Shown: positions 1 through 5,496 of the stretch, piece by piece | Position numbering within the stretch: the stretch's first letter is position 1 | How the letters are laid out: each line of letters begins with the position of its first letter | NCBI GenBank assembly: GCA_003486645.1 | Contig: DNGI01000206.1 | Span: 1 to 5,523, forward strand | Reading direction: 5' to 3' | Source of the DNA: Cyanobacteria bacterium UBA11370 | GTDB taxonomy: Bacteria > Cyanobacteriota > Cyanobacteriia > Cyanobacteriales > Coleofasciculaceae | Length of the DNA stretch: 5,523 bases | The notes under the pieces: generated by a model | Told to the model about the DNA's origin: nothing | The model's input: only the letters and a program-made list of their open reading frames with translations | The model's database searches: none | Program-made: the position numbers and the translations under genes

Positions 1-3
1 ACT

Positions 4-38
4 AACAACCGACAACTAACAACCAACAACCAACAACC
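4..38. repeat. AACAACC heptamer tandem array, left edge
   Basis: Five consecutive 7-base units: AACAACC, GACAACT, AACAACC, AACAACC, AACAACC. The array ends one base before the ATG of the first gene, so it fills the place where a ribosome binding site would normally be. It resembles the short tandemly repeated repetitive sequences of cyanobacteria. It may continue beyond the left edge. Confidence 0.85.
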
Positions 39-39
39 A

Positions 40-966
40 ATGAATATTGAACTGTTATGGGAAATCCCTTTATCCGGCTTATCCTTTGTATTTTCTAGAA
101 TCTTAAGATTCGTAATGCAAAAATTAGGCAAATATTATACAGCCTCCAAGCAACAAAAAACTCCTGAATGGGAACTGGTATCAGCTAAGTTTTTAGAAAA
201 GCCTGTAAAGTTACTATGGGCAATGACAAGGGCACGTTGGAATTTACACGCCATGGTTGCTATTGTAGGACCTCTGGAGGTAAACGAATCGATTAGTTTG
301 GATATCAATTCTGCCCAAAAATCAGCTAAATCCTGGACAGCCGTAGTTTATACAACTGAGGATTTTGAAACAATTACCAGTATTAGTTCTTTAAGTATAT
401 CAGGTGTAAATCAATGGGAAACATTGATGCTTAAATCCGGCAATTATTTGGTAGGATTAAGGTATTATCATTGGTTAGAAACGGTAGAATTTCCAACCGT
501 AAAAGTAGATGAAGTAAAGGTGGTTGAGTCTAAAACCATTCCTGCTCCTCGTGATATCAATAGCTTTTATCGTGACTTAATTAAACGCAAGAAGTTCCTC
601 CATGTTTGGTTAAATTATTATGTGTTTAACCTGTTACGCTATAGAAAGTGGTTGCCTCAGTCATTTGTGCAAAAAGCATTTTTACCCGTACCTAATCCCG
701 AAACTAAGTTTTATTACGGTGCTGTTAAGCCGGGAGAATCTGTTCATTTTGACTTGCATTCATCCCTGTTAAAAACTTATGATGTTTATTACAGCTTATA
801 TAGCCGCGAATGCTTTCCTGTAGATTGGTATCCTATTACTCAACCGGAACATACCACAGCCATCAGTCAAGGGAAATGTATTTATTTAGTTCGGATTCAT
901 CCCAAGTTTTCGAGGGAAGAAGAATTTTTGAATGATTGGGTGAAGATTGGGGTTGTTAGTGGATGA
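40..966 (+). CDS. Conserved-type hypothetical protein, 308 aa, with duplicated beta-rich module; candidate lipoxygenase partner
   Basis: Function unknown. Residues 3-25 are strongly hydrophobic with basic residues R20 and R23, which suggests membrane association rather than a cleaved signal peptide. Two similar beta-strand-rich segments follow. The first starts at G77 (GPLEVNESISLDINSA) and has a later strand from G134 (GNYLVGLRYY). The second starts at G227 (GAVKPGESVHFDLHSS) with a later strand from G278 (GKCIYLVRIH). An aromatic, basic stretch at 186-204 separates them. No catalytic motif is recognisable. From memory it resembles the cyanobacterial DUF6208 group, which I cannot verify. The start at 40 is chosen because the residues after it look like genuine protein, while codons further upstream only translate the heptamer repeat; the frame is open to the window edge, so a longer start is not excluded. 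No ribosome binding site is visible. It is AT-rich and lies 119 bp before the lipoxygenase gene, probably cotranscribed. Confidence 0.85.
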   Translation: MNIELLWEIPLSGLSFVFSRILRFVMQKLGKYYTASKQQKTPEWELVSAKFLEKPVKLLWAMTRARWNLHAMVAIVGPLEVNESISLDINSAQKSAKSWTAVVYTTEDFETITSISSLSISGVNQWETLMLKSGNYLVGLRYYHWLETVEFPTVKVDEVKVVESKTIPAPRDINSFYRDLIKRKKFLHVWLNYYVFNLLRYRKWLPQSFVQKAFLPVPNPETKFYYGAVKPGESVHFDLHSSLLKTYDVYYSLYSRECFPVDWYPITQPEHTTAISQGKCIYLVRIHPKFSREEEFLNDWVKIGVVSG

Positions 967-1036
967 GGATATATCCTTTTTCAAAGAGATAAGATATATT
1001 TAGTTTTCCTTCCAAACTCTACAATCCAAACTTCAA

Positions 1037-1054
1037 AATCCTATAAATCCTATA
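1037..1054. repeat. Two tandem AATCCTATA nonamers
   Basis: AATCCTATA occurs twice head to tail in the short gap before the lipoxygenase gene. The last four bases of the second copy form the start of the -10-like TATAAAAT. Confidence 0.6.
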
Positions 1055-1058
1055 AAAT
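1051..1058 (+). promoter_or_regulatory. Possible -10 element before lipoxygenase
   Basis: TATAAAAT lies 27 bases before the lipoxygenase start and would give a leader of about 20 nt carrying the ribosome binding site. The hexamer 17 bases upstream (AAACTT) is not -35-like. The call rests on one AT-rich box in an AT-rich gap, so it is weak; the gene may instead be read from a promoter upstream of the first gene. Confidence 0.3.
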
Positions 1059-1070
1059 AGTTATCAAAAA

Positions 1071-1076
1071 AGAGGA
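1071..1076 (+). promoter_or_regulatory. Ribosome binding site of lipoxygenase
   Basis: AGAGGA lies 9 bases before the ATG at 1086. It fixes the start codon and is the only clear Shine-Dalgarno sequence before any gene in the window. Confidence 0.7.
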
Positions 1077-1085
1077 AAATAACTC

Positions 1086-2795
1086 ATGAATCCCGTTTTA
1101 CCTCAACACGATCCTAAACCCGATAGGCGAGAAAAATACCTAGAACGTCAGCGAGAATCCTATCGCTATAACTATGATTATTTGCCACCGATCGCTTATG
1201 CTGAACAAGTCCCTATTTCCGAGGCTTTCTCCGCCAAATACCAAGCTCAACAATTTAAGGCAATTACGAAGATTCTACTGAATCTATCAACGGCTGAGTT
1301 AGGAAATCTTTTTGATCCCTTCAATCATCTTGATGACTACGAAAAGCTATTTTTAGGTGAACCTCTACTACCTAAACCAGCGAGTACAAGAAATTTTTTA
1401 TTGGATACAGAATTTGCTCGTCAACGCCTAGCTGGTGCTAATCCTTTGATGATTGAGCGAGTTGATCATCAAAAATTACAACAATTAGTACAAAAATTTT
1501 CAGTTAGTGATGCTTTATTTCAGCAGGTAGTAGATACGGAATTAAGCCTCGAAGGTGCGGCGAAAGAAGGGAGATTATATCTAGCCGACTATGCCATGCT
1601 AGAAGGAATGCAGCCAGGACGATATCAGTATTGGCAGAAGTTTATCACAGCTCCCCTAGCACTTTACTACTGGCAATCGACAGGGTATAGCGATCGCGGT
1701 GTGTTAGTTCCGGTAGCGATTCAGCTTAATCAAAAACCTGGCTCGAATAATCCTATTTTTACTCGGTTAGATGAGCCGAATTGGTCTATTGCCAAAACAT
1801 TTGTTCAAATTGCGGATTTCAATCATCATGAACTGATTTCTCACCTCGCTCGTACTCACCTTACCATTGCACCTTTTGTTGTAGCAACAGCGCGGCAACT
1901 GGCTGATAATCATCCCCTTAAAATATTACTTAAACCCCACTTTCAATTTACCCTAGCGATTAATGATTTAGCCAGATTTTCACTAATTAATCCAGGAGGA
2001 TTTGTTGATCAAATTTTCGCCGGAACCTTGAAAGCCTCTTTATCTTTAGTGGCGCAATCGTTGGAAACGCAGGAGTTTAAAAACTTAGCTTTACCAACGG
2101 AACTTAAGCGTCGGGGTGTTGAGGATACCACAGCTTTGCCAAACTATCCTTACCGCGATGATGCCTATCTATTATGGAATGGAATTCATCGGTTTGTAAC
2201 GGAGTATTTGAATTTGTATTATAAAAATTCTACCGATGTGATTAATGATTATGAGTTGCAACGATGGGCAAAAGAAGTAACAGCCCAAGATGGGGGACGT
2301 GTGAAAGGATTAACTGAAGATGGCAAGGTTGACACCATCGAAAAGCTGATTGAAATTATTACCCAACTTATCTTTACCTGTGGCCCGCAACACGCGGCGG
2401 TGAATTATCCTCAATACGACTACGAAGCGTTTACTCCCAATATGCCTGCGGCTAGTTATGCCTCACCTCCTACCAAAAAAGATATCGCAATTGGGACTAG
2501 TGATCAGAGTAATTTCCTTCAGTATATCTCGCCCTACCTCTTGAAGTATTTACCACCTAAACAACAGGCAGTGAGTCAACTGCAACTTACCTATTTTTTA
2601 ACCGCTTTTAAATACGACCGACTGGGATATTATGAACGCACCGACTTCCAAGATCCTAAAGCCCAAGCTCTGATCAATACCTTTCAAAGGAATTTGCACA
2701 TCATTGAAGATCGAATTAACATCCGCAATACCAAACGCACTCACCCCTACGTTTTCCTCAAACCGTCGTTGATTCCTAACAGTATTAGCATTTGA
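1086..2795 (+). CDS. Mini-lipoxygenase (iron, linoleate/arachidonate type), no PLAT domain
   Basis: Fatty acid dioxygenase that inserts O2 into the pentadiene of polyunsaturated fatty acids to give hydroperoxides, the entry to oxylipin formation. By alignment from memory with soybean LOX-1 and human 5-LOX, all five iron ligands are present: H253 and H258 in SHLARTH, H436 and N440 in QHAAVN, and the C-terminal carboxylate I569 in PNSISI. Other family blocks are FARQRLAG (110-117), HPLKILLKPH (276-285) and PYRDDAYLLW (355-364). At 569 aa it is a catalytic domain only, without the N-terminal PLAT/LH2 barrel, and it has no signal peptide. A296 in NDLAR occupies the Coffa stereocontrol site, where Ala usually means S products. 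F311 sits where plant 13-lipoxygenases have Phe, and M453 replaces the plant Arg707. It strongly resembles, from memory, a Cyanothece mini-lipoxygenase that makes 11R products, so product position is not settled. The gene is intact, with its start set by AGAGGA, and follows the unknown gene. Confidence 0.97.
   Translation: MNPVLPQHDPKPDRREKYLERQRESYRYNYDYLPPIAYAEQVPISEAFSAKYQAQQFKAITKILLNLSTAELGNLFDPFNHLDDYEKLFLGEPLLPKPASTRNFLLDTEFARQRLAGANPLMIERVDHQKLQQLVQKFSVSDALFQQVVDTELSLEGAAKEGRLYLADYAMLEGMQPGRYQYWQKFITAPLALYYWQSTGYSDRGVLVPVAIQLNQKPGSNNPIFTRLDEPNWSIAKTFVQIADFNHHELISHLARTHLTIAPFVVATARQLADNHPLKILLKPHFQFTLAINDLARFSLINPGGFVDQIFAGTLKASLSLVAQSLETQEFKNLALPTELKRRGVEDTTALPNYPYRDDAYLLWNGIHRFVTEYLNLYYKNSTDVINDYELQRWAKEVTAQDGGRVKGLTEDGKVDTIEKLIEIITQLIFTCGPQHAAVNYPQYDYEAFTPNMPAASYASPPTKKDIAIGTSDQSNFLQYISPYLLKYLPPKQQAVSQLQLTYFLTAFKYDRLGYYERTDFQDPKAQALINTFQRNLHIIEDRINIRNTKRTHPYVFLKPSLIPNSISI
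1690..1697. repeat. HIP1 octamer in lipoxygenase
   Basis: Exact GCGATCGC, read within codons for Y-S-D-R-G (residues 201-205). It is the only HIP1 copy in the two left-hand genes. Confidence 0.9.
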
Positions 2796-2844
2796 GTAAC
2801 GACGTGCTATAAAATCATCTTGCACATTAGACTGGTCTTGAAAA

Positions 2845-2865
2845 TGGGGAGTGGGGAGTGGGGAA
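2845..2865. repeat. TGGGGAG heptamer array
   Basis: Three tandem units: TGGGGAG, TGGGGAG, TGGGGAA. On the other strand this reads as CTCCCCA, the well-known C-rich cyanobacterial heptamer type (STRR1-like). Confidence 0.8.
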
Positions 2866-2882
2866 GAGAGATTTTGATCGCA

Positions 2883-2930
2883 AGGTTTGTGAACACTAGT
2901 TCATGAGTGTCTCTTGCAAACTTCCCTTTT
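2883..2930 (+). terminator. Weak terminator-like hairpin after lipoxygenase
   Basis: An outer stem pairs 2883-2889 with 2917-2923 (seven pairs, one G-T wobble). An inner stem pairs ACACT at 2893-2897 with AGTGT at 2906-2910 around an 8-base loop. Three C and then TTTT (2927-2930) follow. The internal loop, low stem GC and short T run make it a poor intrinsic terminator, but it is the best candidate between the lipoxygenase and accA. Confidence 0.3.
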
Positions 2931-3040
2931 GTTAAGACGTAGGCAACGGTTAAAAAAACAAACCCTTACCCCTTATAGCACTACGCATTGAGGTTAGGAC
3001 ATCCTTAATTGCTGAAACTATTGATTTTATAGGCTTTTAC

Positions 3041-3061
3041 CTTCTGCCCTCTGCCTTCTGC
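3041..3061. repeat. CTTCTGC heptamer array abutting the accA -10 box
   Basis: Three tandem units: CTTCTGC, CCTCTGC, CTTCTGC. The array ends on the base directly before TATAAT, so it occupies the normal spacer and most of the -35 position. Confidence 0.85.
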
Positions 3062-3067
3062 TATAAT
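3062..3067 (+). promoter_or_regulatory. Consensus -10 box, likely accA promoter
   Basis: TATAAT matches the sigma-70 -10 consensus exactly and lies 65 bases before the accA start. The usual -35 window holds heptamer repeat and has no TTGACA-like sequence. The implied leader is about 60 nt. It also contains a two-codon ATG-CTT-TGA at 3111-3119 and no clear Shine-Dalgarno sequence. Confidence 0.45.
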
Positions 3068-3132
3068 CCTTCCTCTCTACCGAATAAAAGCAAGAAGTCT
3101 AATCACTACCATGCTTTGAATAACCACTAACT

Positions 3133-4113
3133 ATGCCAACTCCAGAACACCGAACCTTTCTGCTTGACTTTGAAAAGCCCCTGTCTGAATTAGAGACACG
3201 AATTAACCAAATTCGGGATCTTGCTCAAGAAAATAACGTTGATGTCTCGGAGCAAATTCGCCAGCTAGAAGCACGCGCGGTACAACTGCGCCAGGAGATA
3301 TTCAGTAGTTTATCCCCCTCCCAACGGCTACAATTAGCGCGTCATCCCAGACGACCTAGCACTCTGGATTACATTCAATCGATTAGTGATGAATGGATGG
3401 AACTCCACGGCGATCGCGGTGGCTATGATGATCCCGCTTTAGTCGGTGGGATTGGGCGTTTAGGCGGTCGTCCGGTGGTGATGTTGGGGCATCAAAAGGG
3501 TCGGGATACCAAAGATAATATTGCCCGTAACTTTGGTCAAGCCTCCCCCGGTGGCTACCGCAAGGCGCTGCGGCTGATGGAACACGCAGATCGGTTTGGA
3601 ATGCCGATTTTAACATTTATTGACACGCCAGGGGCTTGGGCGGGTTTTGAAGCAGAAAAATTGGGTCAGGGAGAAGCGATCGCCTACAATCTCCGGGAGA
3701 TGTTTCGCCTGGATGTGCCGATTATCTGTACTGTGATTGGTGAAGGAGGTTCTGGTGGCGCGTTAGGGATTGGGGTTGGCGATCGCTTATTGATGTTTGA
3801 ACACGCCGTTTACACGGTAGCCACCCCAGAAGCTTGTGCAGCCATCCTTTGGAGAGATGCGACAAGAGCGCCACAAGCGGCTTCGGCGTTAAAGATTACG
3901 GCTTGGGATCTCAAAGAGTTAGGGATTCTGGACCACCTCTTACCGGAACCTGTGGGAGGTGCCCATTCTGACCCCTTAGCAGCGGCGGCGAACCTGAAAG
4001 AAGCCCTCTTGCAGAACCTGGAAACCCTCAATCAACTCACACCCCAACAGCGTCGAGAGTTACGCTATCAGAAGTTCCGTAACATTGGTGTTTTTACCGA
4101 ACGTTCTGCCTGA
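3133..4113 (+). CDS. accA: Acetyl-CoA carboxylase carboxyltransferase subunit alpha
   Basis: With AccD, it transfers the carboxyl group from biotin on AccB to acetyl-CoA to make malonyl-CoA, the committed step of fatty acid synthesis, in the cytoplasm. Residues 1-70 form the charged, helical N-terminal part, starting with the typical [11 protein letters not shown] (7-17). The crotonase-like carboxyltransferase core follows: HGDRGG (92-97), [11 protein letters not shown] (119-129), [14 protein letters not shown] (162-175) and the glycine-rich oxyanion region [12 protein letters not shown] (203-214), then [10 protein letters not shown] (231-240). At 326 aa it has the usual length for cyanobacteria, slightly longer than the 319 aa of E. 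coli. The ATG at 3133 gives the expected N-terminus; an upstream ATG at 3111 stops after two codons. No other acc gene is adjacent, which is common in cyanobacteria. It is GC-richer than the two genes to its left and carries three HIP1 sites. Expression probably starts from the TATAAT at 3062. Confidence 0.98.
   Translation: MPTPEHRTFLLDFEKPLSELETRINQIRDLAQENNVDVSEQIRQLEARAVQLRQEIFSSLSPSQRLQLARHPRRPSTLDYIQSISDEWMELHGDRGGYDDPALVGGIGRLGGRPVVMLGHQKGRDTKDNIARNFGQASPGGYRKALRLMEHADRFGMPILTFIDTPGAWAGFEAEKLGQGEAIAYNLREMFRLDVPIICTVIGEGGSGGALGIGVGDRLLMFEHAVYTVATPEACAAILWRDATRAPQAASALKITAWDLKELGILDHLLPEPVGGAHSDPLAAAANLKEALLQNLETLNQLTPQQRRELRYQKFRNIGVFTERSA
3410..3417. repeat. HIP1 octamer in accA (1)
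   Basis: Exact GCGATCGC that encodes part of the conserved HGDRGG block of AccA. Confidence 0.9.
3676..3683. repeat. HIP1 octamer in accA (2)
   Basis: Exact GCGATCGC, read in codons for E-A-I-A (residues 181-184), a different frame from the other two copies in this gene. Confidence 0.9.
3779..3786. repeat. HIP1 octamer in accA (3)
   Basis: Exact GCGATCGC, read in codons for G-D-R (residues 216-218). Confidence 0.9.
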
Positions 4114-4163
4114 AGAGTACACCCTTGATCAGATTGAGCATCAGATAATAGCCAGCTAATCAC

Positions 4164-4240
4164 CCATAAGATATCCCTCTCTCCCTCTCTCCCCCTCAAT
4201 CTTTATTTAGGATTATCTAACCCGACATGATATCTTATGG
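4164..4240. repeat. Perfect 12-bp inverted repeat, 53-bp centre
   Basis: CCATAAGATATC (4164-4175) is the exact reverse complement of GATATCTTATGG (4229-4240). Pairing stops sharply at both ends of each arm. The centre contains CT-rich octamers. No T run follows, so it is not an ordinary terminator. A similar sequence, GATATAATCTTATG, recurs at 4291-4304, differing by a two-base AA insertion. Confidence 0.7.
4175..4197. repeat. CCCTCTCT octamer repeat
   Basis: Two exact CCCTCTCT units (4175-4190) followed by CCCCCTC. This pyrimidine-only run lies inside the 12-bp inverted repeat. Confidence 0.65.
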
Positions 4241-4257
4241 TATCCAATCGCAAATCC

Positions 4258-4265
4258 GCGATCGC
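4258..4265. repeat. HIP1 octamer in the accA-reductase gap
   Basis: GCGATCGC, extended to the 10-base palindrome CGCGATCGCG at 4257-4266; the only non-coding copy in the window. Confidence 0.9.
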
Positions 4266-4292
4266 GTTGAGGTGTCAATCCCTCCCAGGTGA

Positions 4293-4298
4293 TATAAT
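4293..4298 (+). promoter_or_regulatory. Isolated consensus -10 box, possible start of a non-coding transcript
   Basis: Exact TATAAT, 425 bases before the reductase start. TTGAGG at 4267-4272 is the nearest -35-like hexamer, but its 20-base spacer is longer than ideal. If active, it would make a very long reductase leader or a separate small RNA. Confidence 0.25.
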
Positions 4299-4424
4299 CT
4301 TATGTAACAATTTGTTTACTACTTCTCAATCTTAGGGAGTTAGTTAATTCGCCAGTGAGTGTGTCAATTTTGCGTGTTCAATTTTTGAATGCAAGCCTTT
4401 AAACCTGACCCCAGACTTATTGAT

Positions 4425-4466
4425 GGGAACAATCCACAGGGAACAATCCAAAGGGAATCATCTAAA
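4425..4466. repeat. Three tandem 14-mers
   Basis: GGGAACAATCCACA, GGGAACAATCCAAA and GGGAATCATCTAAA stand head to tail. Units 1 and 2 differ at one base and units 2 and 3 at three. A purine run, AGAGAGGGGGG, follows directly. The period is twice the heptamer period common elsewhere in the window. Confidence 0.85.
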
Positions 4467-4484
4467 AGAGAGGGGGGTAAGCCA

Positions 4485-4506
4485 CTGAAAATAAGGCGAT
4501 TTTCAG
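4485..4506. other. Perfect 8-bp hairpin
   Basis: CTGAAAAT (4485-4492) pairs exactly with ATTTTCAG (4499-4506) around the 6-base loop AAGGCG. The stem is AT-rich and no T run follows on either strand, so it is not a typical terminator. ATTTTCAG recurs at 4643-4650. Confidence 0.5.
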
Positions 4507-4623
4507 CAAAAGTTTAGCCGTTACACAGGATGTAATGGAACGATGAACTATCCAGTGAAAGTACCTAATTATATACCCATAGGCTTACCTCTGCAATAAC
4601 AATTGGAAATCCCTATTTCCGCA

Positions 4624-4644
4624 CCCCTAGCCTCTAGCCCCTAT
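4624..4644. repeat. CCCCTAG heptamer array
   Basis: Three tandem 7-base units: CCCCTAG, CCTCTAG, CCCCTAT. Confidence 0.75.
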
Positions 4645-4670
4645 TTTCAGGTTAGACTGCATGGGTGATC

Positions 4671-4712
4671 CCCATTTCCTACTTCCCATTCCGCATTCTG
4701 TAGCCCCTATTG
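4671..4712. repeat. Degenerate CCCATTC-type heptamers up to the reductase start
   Basis: Read in 7-base steps the stretch gives CCCATTT, CCTACTT, CCCATTC, CGCATTC, TGTAGCC, CCTATTG. The first four are recognisable variants of one unit and the last two are doubtful. The run ends 10 bases before the reductase ATG and leaves no Shine-Dalgarno sequence. Confidence 0.5.
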
Positions 4713-4722
4713 TAAAAATTTC

Positions 4723-5448
4723 ATGACTTCTCCAATTAAACGACGTGCCCTAATTACGGGGGCAAGTAGTGGTATTGGCAAAGCAACAGCTTTGGCATTT
4801 GCCCAGGCAGACATTGAGGTTGCCTTAGTTAGCCGTTCTGCGGCTCAATTAGAAACGGTAGCCGACGATCTCCGGGAAGCCGGGGTAAAAGCGAAGGCTT
4901 ACGCTCTGGATCTAGCGAAGATCGAGCAAGTTAAAGCAGAGATTGAAGGGATTGTAGCAGATTTTGCGCCCATTGATATTCTGGTGAACAACGCAGGCAT
5001 GGGTTATACCGGATCGCTCATGGAAACGCCTTTAGCCGATTGGCAGCGGGTGATTGACCTGAATCTTACCAGTGTGTTTCAGTGCATCCAGGCAGTTTTA
5101 CCTACCATGCGCCAACAGCAACGGGGCACGATCATTAATGTTGCCTCAATTGCAGGTCTGCAACCCTTTGCAGGCTGGGGGGCTTACAGCATCAGCAAAG
5201 CGGGTTTAATTGCTCTTTCTAAAACTTTAGCCGTCGAGGAACGCGCTCATGGCATCCGAGTGGTGACGATCTGTCCTGGTGCAGTTAATACTCCCATCTG
5301 GGATACCGATACCATTGAAGCTGATTTTAATCGGTCAGCCATGTTAACCCCAGAAATTGTTGCCCAATCCATTTTGCACGCTGCTACGCTGCCAGACCAA
5401 GCCGTCATCGAGTTAGTGACTCTGATGCCCAGTGCTGGGGCTTTGTAA
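4723..5448 (+). CDS. Classical short-chain dehydrogenase/reductase (SDR), probably NADP(H)-dependent
   Basis: Cytoplasmic oxidoreductase acting on an alcohol or carbonyl; the substrate cannot be read from the sequence. One Rossmann domain covers the whole protein: TGASSGIG at 12-19 (cofactor glycines), LVSRS at 35-39, D63 of LDLA near the adenine, NNAG at 89-92, and the catalytic tetrad N114, S142, Y155 and K159 (YSISK). PG at 185-186 follows, then a substrate loop around 190-205. R38 after the second strand favours NADP(H). The 241-aa length fits the classical SDR family. It resembles FabG-type 3-oxoacyl reductases in general layout, but that is not enough to call it FabG, despite the accA neighbour. 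No Shine-Dalgarno sequence is visible. The start at 4723 puts the glycine motif at the usual position. A 21-codon frame (4661-4726) overlaps the start by ATGA. The gene is intact, with base composition closer to accA than to the lipoxygenase. Confidence 0.96.
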   Translation: MTSPIKRRALITGASSGIGKATALAFAQADIEVALVSRSAAQLETVADDLREAGVKAKAYALDLAKIEQVKAEIEGIVADFAPIDILVNNAGMGYTGSLMETPLADWQRVIDLNLTSVFQCIQAVLPTMRQQQRGTIINVASIAGLQPFAGWGAYSISKAGLIALSKTLAVEERAHGIRVVTICPGAVNTPIWDTDTIEADFNRSAMLTPEIVAQSILHAATLPDQAVIELVTLMPSAGAL

Positions 5449-5460
5449 ATATTGGCTATT

Positions 5461-5481
5461 TGTCCATTATCCATTGTCCGT
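5461..5481. repeat. TGTCCAT heptamer array
   Basis: Three tandem units: TGTCCAT, TATCCAT, TGTCCGT, starting 12 bases after the reductase stop. Confidence 0.75.
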
Positions 5482-5496
5482 TGTTTTTTAGCTACT

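Larger units (their letters stand above)
2804..2981. repeat. Possible small inserted element bounded by 9-bp inverted repeats
   Basis: GTGCTATAA at 2804-2812 is the exact reverse complement of TTATAGCAC at 2973-2981. The 178-bp interval starts 9 bases after the lipoxygenase stop and contains a heptamer array and an imperfect hairpin but no gene. A 9-bp match in a gap this size can arise by chance (roughly one in five by a random-sequence estimate), and no target-site duplication is evident. Confidence 0.25.
4114..4722. other. 609-bp gap between accA and the reductase, no convincing gene
   Basis: No reading frame here looks like protein; the two short ATG frames (4543-4599, 18 aa; 4661-4726, 21 aa) have no family resemblance. 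The gap holds a 12-bp inverted repeat, CT octamers, a HIP1 site, an isolated TATAAT, three 14-mers, an 8-bp hairpin and degenerate heptamers, each listed separately. No tRNA-like fold or T-tailed terminator was found. It is long enough to hold a small RNA or a decayed element. Confidence 0.7.

Noticed and set aside
966..977. 12-base palindrome AGGATATATCCT followed by T residues after the first gene
   Set aside because: As a hairpin it has only about four stem pairs around a small AT loop, too weak for a terminator.
2764..2804. 7-bp inverted repeat CGTCGTT/AACGACG spanning the lipoxygenase stop codon
   Set aside because: The loop is 27 bases, the left arm is coding sequence, and no T run follows, so it is probably chance.
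2598..2825. 75-residue frame on the - strand
   Set aside because: It lies almost wholly antisense to the lipoxygenase C-terminus, whose conserved residues up to PNSISI are clearly the true coding sense.
2903..2935. 10-residue ATG frame between lipoxygenase and accA
   Set aside because: Too short, no ribosome binding site, and inside the terminator-like hairpin.
3383..3616. 77-residue frame on the - strand
   Set aside because: Antisense to the conserved AccA core; low-quality composition and no motif.
3810..4031. 73-residue frame on the - strand
   Set aside because: Antisense to the AccA C-terminal half; no motif and no independent signals.
4304..4319. NtcA-like GTA...TAC near the isolated TATAAT
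   Set aside because: The spacer is 10 bases instead of the 8 of the NtcA consensus, and the site lies downstream of the -10 box rather than upstream.
4543..4599. 18-residue ATG frame in the accA-reductase gap
   Set aside because: Very short, poorly spaced GGA upstream and no recognisable peptide feature; expected by chance in 609 bases.
4723..5448. Calling the reductase fabG
   Set aside because: The classical SDR motifs do not separate FabG from many other reductases, and closeness to accA across a 609-bp gap is not sufficient evidence.
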